Part shown: positions 58,497 through 64,000 of the stretch, piece after piece
Position numbering within the stretch: position 1 is the first letter of the stretch
Layout of the letters: each line of letters begins with the position of its first letter
Made by a program: the position numbers and the translations under genes
The notes under the pieces: model-generated
What the model was told of the DNA's origin: nothing
Seen by the model: only the letters and a program-made list of their open reading frames with translations
The model's database searches: none
Source: JBOCEF01 sp047610385
GTDB taxonomy: Bacteria; Pseudomonadota; Alphaproteobacteria; Rhodobacterales; Rhodobacteraceae
Assembly: GCA_047610385.1 (NCBI GenBank)
Contig: JBLGAC010000012.1
Location: 22,954-86,953 of the forward strand
DNA: 64,000 bases
Direction of reading: 5' to 3'

Positions 58497-58886
58497 TCAG
58501 CCGGTCAGGTCGCCATGATGGGCCATCAGCGATGCTTCTCCGGTGCGCAGCAGCCGCGATCCCACGGCCTGCGCGGCGATGTCGTCTGCCCGGCGCGCGC
58601 AATCGCGCAGCGCCGCGGCCTGCGTGGCAACGGCGCCCATGCCGATGCGGCCTGCAACGGCGCAGATGTCTTCGGCCAGCCGTCCCACCTTGTTCAGGTC
58701 GCTCCGGCGCAGGGCGTAGTCAACTGAAATCAGACGCTCCGTCACCATCAAAAGCGCATCTTCAATAATCTCTCTGCACATCTCGGGCCCCACCGCAAAT
58801 CCCAGCGCAGCGAGCACATCGGGGTTCAGGCTTGGCCCCCGCATCGAATGGGATCGCCGCTCATTCAGTTTAACCACCGCACTCAT
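58497..58886 (-). CDS. Unknown protein, helical, possibly Hpt-like fold
   Basis: 129 aa from the ATG at 58886 (GGGGAG upstream). A basic N-terminus (SAVVKLNERRSHSMRG) precedes a helical bundle. LISVDYALRRSDLNKVGRLA, ICAVAGRIGMGAVATQAAAL and DCARRADDIAAQAVGSRLLR resemble the layout of histidine phosphotransfer domains, but the phosphorylatable HxxKG histidine is absent. It may be a degenerate Hpt or regulator. It follows the asparaginase gene by 114 bp on the same strand. Confidence 0.6.
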   Translation of the reverse strand: MSAVVKLNERRSHSMRGPSLNPDVLAALGFAVGPEMCREIIEDALLMVTERLISVDYALRRSDLNKVGRLAEDICAVAGRIGMGAVATQAAALRDCARRADDIAAQAVGSRLLRTGEASLMAHHGDLTG

Positions 58887-59000
58887 CACTTTTCTCCCCT
58901 CGGAACGCTTGTCGCACGAGAGAGAGAATGACCGCAGCGGCGTAAACCGCAGGTTTCCAGCAGGCGGGCAAATCACGGAAAATCGCAGAAGAAGCCGGGT

Positions 59001-60053
59001 TTACCGGGAAATCAGGGTTTCCGAGGGCCTAATGCCGCCTGTCACGAGGCCACGGCGGTTGATGTCGGGCGTTGCGGTCCACGCCGTCACAGCGGGATCA
59101 TCGGCGGCCAGCAGGCCCAGCCGCACCAGCAGCGCGGCCATCACGCAGTTCGACGCACGGGTGGCCCCATCATCGATTTTCAGCGCGATGCCCAGCCCGA
59201 GGCCCGGCAGAATCGCGGTGAACACGCCCTCAGCCCCGGTTTTCACCGCGCCGGTGCCGCCCAAGGCGCGCATCAGGCCGGTGCAGGCGCGCCCCTCGCC
59301 GGCCACAAGATCGGGATGGGCCATCATCGCGGCAACAAGTCTGCGCGCGGCGTCGGCGCGCGCGCCTGACAGCGCCTGATCAGGGCGGGCCATCTTGGCC
59401 ATCGCTGTCGCCAGCCCTTTCAGCGTTGCGCCAAAATTGGGGGCAGAACAACCGTCGACGCCATACCCGTAATCCTGATCGCCGGTCATTTCATAGAACG
59501 CGGCCTTGACCGCCTGCTGCACCGGGTGCGCGGGGTCGACATATTCGGGCCCACCGCCCAGATGGCGGTTCAGCGTCAGGAACCCGGCATGTTTGCCTGA
59601 GCAATTGTTGTGCGTCTGGTCCGGCCCGCAGCCGCAGGCGCGCAGGCCGATCCGGGCGTCTTTGTCATCGGGAACCTGCGGGCCGCAGCGCAGATCTGAG
59701 TCCGTCATGCCCATGCCCGCAAGCCATGCGTTGACGCGCGATGTGTGGATTTCCGCCCCGTTATGGGACGCGCAGGCCAGCGCCAGTTGCTGTGTCCCCA
59801 GCCCGGCCGCATCCGCCGCGCCGCTTTCCACAAGCGGCAAGGCTTGCAACATCTTGCACGACGATCGCGGCAGCATCACGCGATCCGCATCGCCCCAGCT
59901 TTCCACGATCTGTCCGTCTGGGGTGCAGATGACGGCGGCGCCGCGATGCACGCTTTCGGGGAAATGGCCGCGGACCACCTCAACAAAGATCTCTGAGGTG
60001 CGCGCGCCGTCCAGCGTGGCGTCGAAGGTGGCGGCGGGGGAAAGATCAGTCAT
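59001..60053 (-). CDS. L-asparaginase II family (Rhizobium AnsA type)
   Basis: 350 aa from the ATG at 60053. SSCKMLQALPLVESGA has the Ser-x-x-Lys pair (Ser64, Lys67), and GPDQTHNNCSGKHAGFLTLN carries the metal/nucleophile-region cysteine and the CSGKH motif characteristic of this class, unrelated to E. coli AnsB. It hydrolyses asparagine to aspartate and ammonia. The start overlaps the 3' end of the ECF sigma gene by eight bases, so the sigma factor may drive or be co-expressed with it. Confidence 0.92.
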   Translation of the reverse strand: MTDLSPAATFDATLDGARTSEIFVEVVRGHFPESVHRGAAVICTPDGQIVESWGDADRVMLPRSSCKMLQALPLVESGAADAAGLGTQQLALACASHNGAEIHTSRVNAWLAGMGMTDSDLRCGPQVPDDKDARIGLRACGCGPDQTHNNCSGKHAGFLTLNRHLGGGPEYVDPAHPVQQAVKAAFYEMTGDQDYGYGVDGCSAPNFGATLKGLATAMAKMARPDQALSGARADAARRLVAAMMAHPDLVAGEGRACTGLMRALGGTGAVKTGAEGVFTAILPGLGLGIALKIDDGATRASNCVMAALLVRLGLLAADDPAVTAWTATPDINRRGLVTGGIRPSETLISR

Positions 60054-60660
60054 CAAGAAGCTCCTGGGAAAAATCGTCGCCCAATGCGCCGCGCAGCCGC
60101 ACGAAGGCAAGGCGCAGGCGGGATTTGACGGTGCCAAGGGGCGCGTTCAGCTTCTCGGCGATTTCGGTCTGGGTCAGCCCAGCAAAAAACGCGAGGCGCA
60201 CCGCCTCACGTTGGTCCACGCTTAGCCCCGCGATGGCAACACGCACGCGGGCGTCGCGGTCTTTGGCGGCGGCGGTGGTGGCAGGGTCGGGCTCAGGCTC
60301 AGGCTGGAACAGCGGGTCTTCGGGGTCGGGCGCCGGGCGTTTGGCACGGCGGATCATGTCGATGCGCCGGTTGCGGGCCACAGCGAAGATCCACGTGGAC
60401 ACGGCGGCCTTGGCCGGATCGTACAGCTCTGCACGCCGCCAGACGGTGACCATGACGTCTTGCGCGACCTCATCCGCCTGATCGTGGCTGGCCCCGCCAG
60501 ACATTACGAACGCTTTCACCCGCACGGCATAGCGGGCGAACAGCGCGGCAAAAGCCTCACGGTCCTTAAGGGCGATTCGCGCCATCAGCCCGATGTCCTC
60601 AGACGCATCAGGGCCTGCGGTGCGCGGTGTCCGCGGCGATGTGCCGGTCCCATCAACCAT
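60046..60660 (-). CDS. ECF-family RNA polymerase sigma factor
   Basis: 204 aa. Region 2 (about residues 35-105) with FARYAVRVKAFVMSGGASHDQADEVAQDVMVTVWRRAELYDP and WIFAVARNRRIDMIRR, an acidic linker of Pro and Asp/Glu, and region 4 with LSVDQREAVRLAFFAGLTQTEIAEKLNAPLGTVKSRLRLA HTH. It resembles RpoE-type ECF factors. No anti-sigma factor (ZAS or membrane type) is next to it, which is unusual. It overlaps the downstream asparaginase. Confidence 0.92.
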   Translation of the reverse strand: MVDGTGTSPRTPRTAGPDASEDIGLMARIALKDREAFAALFARYAVRVKAFVMSGGASHDQADEVAQDVMVTVWRRAELYDPAKAAVSTWIFAVARNRRIDMIRRAKRPAPDPEDPLFQPEPEPDPATTAAAKDRDARVRVAIAGLSVDQREAVRLAFFAGLTQTEIAEKLNAPLGTVKSRLRLAFVRLRGALGDDFSQELLDD

Positions 60661-60969
60661 GATTGCGCCCGCCCATGTGAATGTAAGGGGCGCGGCTGGG
60701 TGGGGACAGGGTGAGGTCCAGCAAGCTCAAGATCGCGGGAACCTCCGGGATGACCAAAAGCGGCGGCACCATCGCCGTCGCTTTGCGCAAGGGTCGGGTG
60801 CCTTGCCGCCCCCCCCTGACAGCGATCGCGCCGTGGGGGGGTGGCGCCGCACCCGATTTCAGGGTTAGGTTACGGCTTAACGCGACGACTGAAAAGACGC
60901 GAGGGCGCAGACAGGGCGGATGACGACGATCATCCCTCCGAAAGTGCCCGCAATGAGCAAGAGGCGAAG
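60661..60969. other. Gap between the ECF sigma gene and the IalB-like gene
   Basis: No gene seen. It contains a long C/G hairpin (about 60808-60845) and a smaller GGATGA-CGACGA-TCATCC hairpin (60918-60935) about 35 bp before the IalB-like start. The two promoters should lie here. I see no exact ECF-type -35/-10 pair. Confidence 0.45.
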
Positions 60970-61524
60970 ATGAGAGCAAGCATTATCCGAGCTTTCCGTG
61001 CCTGCGCCGCGGGGGCGCTGATCGCGGCGACCCTGTCCCTGACGGTGGCGCACGAAGCGCAGGCCCAGCAGGTGGCCAACCGCGTGGACGCCAAGCGCGA
61101 CTGGTCGGTGTTCACGGCGGATGCCGACGGCAAGGTCTGCTGGATCGTGACCCAGCCCAAATCCACCACGGCGCGCCGCGGTGGCAAACCGGTGCAGGTG
61201 AATCGCGGTGACATCTACCTGATGGTCTCAGTGCGCCCCAATCATGGCGTGAAGAACGAGGTCTCGGTGGTGTCGGGCTATCCCTATGCCCCCGGCAGCA
61301 AGGTTGAGGCCAAGATCGGGTCCGCCAAGTTTTCCATGTTTACCGCCGGCGAAAACGGCTGGCTGGACAACCCCGACATCGACGCGCGCATGATCGTGGC
61401 GATGACCGGTGGATCGACGGCGATTGTGACCGGCAGTTCGGAGCGTGGGACCGAGACGACTGACACGTTCTCTCTGCTTGGCTTCACCGACGCGATGACT
61501 CTGGCGAAAGACCTGTGCAAATAG
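60970..61524 (+). CDS. Invasion-associated locus B (IalB) family periplasmic protein
   Basis: 184 aa from the ATG at 60970 (GAGG six bases upstream). A signal peptide ends near AQAQQ (residue 34). The mature domain has RDWSVFTADADGKVCWIVTQPK and YLMVSVRPNHGVKNEVSVVSGYPY, matching IalB-like proteins of alphaproteobacteria, whose role outside Bartonella is unknown. Two cysteines remain (CWIV and DLCK) and could pair. A strong terminator follows. It is divergent from the ECF sigma gene. Confidence 0.88.
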   Translation: MRASIIRAFRACAAGALIAATLSLTVAHEAQAQQVANRVDAKRDWSVFTADADGKVCWIVTQPKSTTARRGGKPVQVNRGDIYLMVSVRPNHGVKNEVSVVSGYPYAPGSKVEAKIGSAKFSMFTAGENGWLDNPDIDARMIVAMTGGSTAIVTGSSERGTETTDTFSLLGFTDAMTLAKDLCK

Positions 61525-61599
61525 GCTTGCAGCCCCAACGCTGATCCCAAAGCCGCAGGACTTGGCGCCGGGGCGCGCCGCTGGTATGAAAGCGCAAAT

Positions 61600-61639
61600 G
61601 GCCTGCCGAGGATGCACTCGGCGGGCCTGTTCCAGTTTT
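61600..61639 (+). terminator. Terminator between the IalB-like gene and rlmN
   Basis: GGCCTGCCGAG-GATGCA-CTCGGCGGGCC, an 11-pair stem with a single G-U, followed by TGTTCCAGTTTT on the plus strand. Confidence 0.8.
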
Positions 61640-61721
61640 CGGCCATCGCCCGCATAATTGCAGCGACTGCCGAACCGGCGCGCAATGGGCCCAGGCCCTG
61701 CCCGTGCCAGAAAGGTTAGTC

Positions 61722-62945
61722 ATGACCGATCTTGACGCCGCACAGACCGGCGACCTGCCCTTGCCCGAAGGCCGCGGCGATGCCGTGACCCCAGAGGCGA
61801 AGACCCTGCCGCGCATGAAGTCCACCGGAAAGCCCCGCATTGTCGGGCTGACCCGCGATGAACTGCCGGCCGCGTTGATCGCGATGGGATGCCCGGACAG
61901 GCAGGTGAAGATGCGCGTCGGGCAGATCTGGCAATGGCTTTACGCGCGTGGCGTGACCGAATTTGACCAGATGACCAACCTGTCAAAAGCCTTTCGCACG
62001 GAGCTGGCGGAGCATTTCCGCCTTGATCGCCCCGAAATCGTGACCCGTCAGGTGTCTGCGGACGGCACCCGCAAATACCTGCTGCGCATCGATGGCGGGC
62101 ATGAGGTTGAGGCGGTCTACATCCCTGAGGAAAACCGCGGGACGCTGTGCGTGTCTTCCCAAGTCGGCTGCACGCTGAACTGCACCTTTTGCCACACCGG
62201 CACGCAGACGCTGGTGCGAAACCTGACCGCCGGCGAAATCGTCGATCAGATCCTGGTGTGCCGCGATGATCTGGACGAATGGCCCAATGCGGGCGGGCGT
62301 CCGCCTGAAAAGCGCCTTCTGTCCAACATCGTGCTGATGGGGATGGGAGAGCCGCTCTACAACACTGGCAACGTGCGCGACGCCATGAAGATCGCCATGG
62401 ACGGCGAAGGCATCGCCATTTCGCGCCGCCGGATCACGCTGTCGACATCGGGTGTGGTGCCTGAGATTGAGCGCGCGGGCAATGAAATCGGCACCCTGCT
62501 GGCGATTTCCCTGCATGCCACCACCGATGAGGTCCGCAACACGCTGGTGCCGATCAATAAAAAATGGAACATCGCGCGGCTGATCCAAGCTTGCCGCGAC
62601 TATCCGCGCCTGTCGAATTCTGAACGGATCACCTTTGAATACGTCATGCTCAAGGATGTGAACGACAGCGACGCGGATGCGCGGCGGCTGGTGCAGCTGA
62701 TTGCGGGCATCCCGGCCAAGATCAACCTGATCCCGTTCAACCCGTGGCCCGGCGCGCCGTACGAACGCTCAGACTGGGCCCGGATTGAGGCTTTCGCCGA
62801 CATCGTCAACCGCGCAGGCTATGCCAGCCCCGTGCGCACCCCGCGCGGACAGGACATCATGGCCGCCTGCGGGCAGCTGAAATCCGCGACGGAGCGCGCC
62901 CGCAAGACCCGCGCCCAGATCGCCGTCGAGGCCGGTCTTGCCTGA
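61722..62945 (+). CDS. rlmN: Dual-specificity 23S rRNA / tRNA adenine-C2 methyltransferase RlmN
   Basis: 407 aa from the ATG at 61722 (AAGG six bases upstream); a GTG 18 bases earlier is possible. A radical-SAM enzyme: the Fe-S cysteines are Cys150, 154 and 157 in [12 protein letters not shown], and the methyl-carrying cysteine near the C-terminus is Cys383 in [11 protein letters not shown]. RlmN methylates A2503 of 23S rRNA and A37 of some tRNAs. The extended N-terminus (about 40 residues) is common in alphaproteobacteria. An MscS-family gene follows after six bases. Confidence 0.96.
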   Translation: MTDLDAAQTGDLPLPEGRGDAVTPEAKTLPRMKSTGKPRIVGLTRDELPAALIAMGCPDRQVKMRVGQIWQWLYARGVTEFDQMTNLSKAFRTELAEHFRLDRPEIVTRQVSADGTRKYLLRIDGGHEVEAVYIPEENRGTLCVSSQVGCTLNCTFCHTGTQTLVRNLTAGEIVDQILVCRDDLDEWPNAGGRPPEKRLLSNIVLMGMGEPLYNTGNVRDAMKIAMDGEGIAISRRRITLSTSGVVPEIERAGNEIGTLLAISLHATTDEVRNTLVPINKKWNIARLIQACRDYPRLSNSERITFEYVMLKDVNDSDADARRLVQLIAGIPAKINLIPFNPWPGAPYERSDWARIEAFADIVNRAGYASPVRTPRGQDIMAACGQLKSATERARKTRAQIAVEAGLA

Positions 62946-62951
62946 GGGCGC

Positions 62952-63842
62952 ATGCTTGAAACCCAGATCACGCTGGAACGCCTCGGCGTAAAAGCAGATA
63001 CCGATGGCGGGTGGCTGTCCATTGATGAGCGGTTGCTGGGCTCCCTGGGCTTGGTCGTCGTGGCGCTGCTGCTGCGCTGGGCCGTGGTGTCAGCGATCCA
63101 ACGCCGCGCGACGTTCCTGTCGGATGTGGACCGCCGCCGAATCGCATTCACCCGCAACGGGTCCACACTGGCGGCGCTGGCGGCGCTGTTCATTCTGTGG
63201 GCACCGGAGCTGTCAGAATTCGCCCTGTCGCTGACCGCCTTCGCGCTGGCGATCGTGATCGCGACAAAAGAACTGATCATGTGCTTCGCCGGTGGGCTGG
63301 TGCGCGGGGTGTCAGGGTCATTTTCGTCTGGCGACTGGATAGAGATCGGGCCCCATTCCGGTGAGGTCACGGACCAGAATCTGGTGACCACCACGCTGAT
63401 GGAAATCGATGCGACCGACATGACCTATACCGGGCGGTCAGTGACGGCGCCCAACTCGTTGTTCCTGACGACGCCGGTGATCAACCACCGCCATCGCAAA
63501 CGCTTTGTGCATCATGAGTTCGAGATCCATTCTGAACCCTTGCCCAACCCGATGGCCGCGCGTGAGGCGATTCGCATGGGGCTGGAGGCCGCCTCGGCAG
63601 AGTTCCGCGATGTGGCTGAACGCTACGCCCAGTTCATCGAACACCGCATGGCCCTGCACCTGCCCGGCGTCGCGCCTGAGGTCAGCCTGCGCACCACCGA
63701 ATTTGGCAAGTTCCGCTTCGAAGCGCGCCTGTTCTGCCCGCGCGAACGGCCAGCCGAAATGGAAGACAAGGCCATGGAGGCCTTCGTCGCCTGGACTGAG
63801 GCGCAGCCCTGGTTGTTCCTAGGCACGCAAGGCAAGCCCTGA
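62952..63842 (+). CDS. MscS family mechanosensitive channel
   Basis: 296 aa. Two or three N-terminal membrane helices; the pore helix contains FAGGLVRGVSGSFSSGDWIEIG, the MscS TM3/upper-vestibule signature, then GEVTDQNLVTTTLMEID and PNSLFLTTPVINHRH of the cytoplasmic beta domain. It releases solutes during hypo-osmotic shock or has a narrower role. Close spacing to rlmN suggests co-transcription. Confidence 0.9.
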   Translation: MLETQITLERLGVKADTDGGWLSIDERLLGSLGLVVVALLLRWAVVSAIQRRATFLSDVDRRRIAFTRNGSTLAALAALFILWAPELSEFALSLTAFALAIVIATKELIMCFAGGLVRGVSGSFSSGDWIEIGPHSGEVTDQNLVTTTLMEIDATDMTYTGRSVTAPNSLFLTTPVINHRHRKRFVHHEFEIHSEPLPNPMAAREAIRMGLEAASAEFRDVAERYAQFIEHRMALHLPGVAPEVSLRTTEFGKFRFEARLFCPRERPAEMEDKAMEAFVAWTEAQPWLFLGTQGKP

Positions 63843-63870
63843 CCCACACTCCCGCCGCGTTGATCGGTGC

Positions 63871-63995
63871 ACCGCGGACCCGCCCCTTGGGCGGTGTCCG
63901 GCCGGGCGCGAGGGGGCCTGTCCCCGAGCGCCCGGCAGCCTTGGCGCGGGCAGCCGCCCGCGGGGGGATCGACCCCCCCCCGGGCGGCGCCGGCC
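63871..63995. repeat. GC-rich dispersed repeat copy 7
   Basis: Contains CGCGAGGGGG...CCCGAGCGC and the palindrome CGGGGGGATCGACCCCCC (63961-63978), nearly the same as in copy 1 (35816). Also GGCAGCCTTGGCGCGGG. Non-coding, after the MscS-family gene, at the right edge of the window. Confidence 0.65.
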
Positions 63996-64000
63996 GTCGC

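Noticed and set aside
57361..58602. 413-codon version of the haloacid dehalogenase
   Set aside because: The family begins at MTITTCVFDAYGT (58047); the upstream extension is a GC-rich repeat read through by chance.
35801..64000. Possible insertion-sequence ends for the GC-rich palindromes
   Set aside because: No transposase, no target-site duplications seen and no flanking mobile genes; they are treated as non-autonomous repeats only.

Overview
The window is a high-GC alphaproteobacterial chromosome segment, most like a Rhodobacterales (Roseobacter/Rhodobacter-type) genome. The lineage call rests on gene order (parB-parA-rsmG-mnmG-mnmE-rho-hemJ-hemE | ppsR-maf-aroE-coaE-dnaQ-secB), two parS sites inside rsmG and mnmG, a likely methylsuccinyl-CoA dehydrogenase, GANTC sites and small lineage-typical families (DUF1150, DUF411, IalB-like, TimA/Tim44-like).

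Left part (1-8300): genes on the minus strand read away from a gene-free stretch at 7872-8326. That stretch carries DnaA boxes, an exact IHF-consensus match, an AT-rich block and four GANTC sites. It lies between hemE and ppsR, where Caulobacter and related alphaproteobacteria have their chromosomal origin, so I read it as oriC. Two perfect 16-bp parS centromere sites lie 4.4 and 6.3 kb away, next to parA and a truncated parB. To the right, ppsR-maf-aroE-coaE-dnaQ runs on the plus strand, with the junctions from ppsR to dnaQ all overlapping.

12-35.8 kb: envelope and housekeeping genes. These are secB, fxsA, timA-mltA-smr, dapB, queG with a GST-like gene, glutamate synthase (gltD and gltB separated by a GFA-family and an LTXXQ-family gene), uppP, an NDUFA9-like gene, tRNA-Leu(CAG), a DUF411 metal-binding protein and an RNase D-like exonuclease. 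Then comes the LPS export and nitrogen-PTS block kdsD-lptC-lptA-lptB-rpoN-hpf-ptsN.

35.8-64 kb: a looser accessory and metabolic region. It holds a possible decayed gene, hsp20-DUF1150, an unrecognised periplasmic protein, the probable mcd, a TauE/SafE transporter, gamma-glutamyltransferase, ccmC-ccmD-ccmG, a PfkB kinase, ispZ, an agmatinase/GntR/aminotransferase module (probable agmatine-putrescine catabolism), an ADP-ribosylglycohydrolase-like gene, a fused 5-oxoprolinase, a GNAT, a threonine dehydratase-like gene, a hydrolase, a haloacid dehalogenase, an ECF sigma factor overlapping an asparaginase, an IalB-like protein, rlmN and an MscS-family channel. Several intergenic gaps hold related GC-rich palindromic repeats.

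I did not find a clearly new multi-gene defence or mobile system. The observations most worth checking are the oriC/parS architecture, an orphan minus-strand transcription unit with two terminators at 55.1-55.5 kb, the dispersed GC-rich repeat family, the agmatine/putrescine module with its palindromic operator candidate, and the ECF sigma gene with no visible anti-sigma partner. All calls are from reading the sequence; no database search was run.
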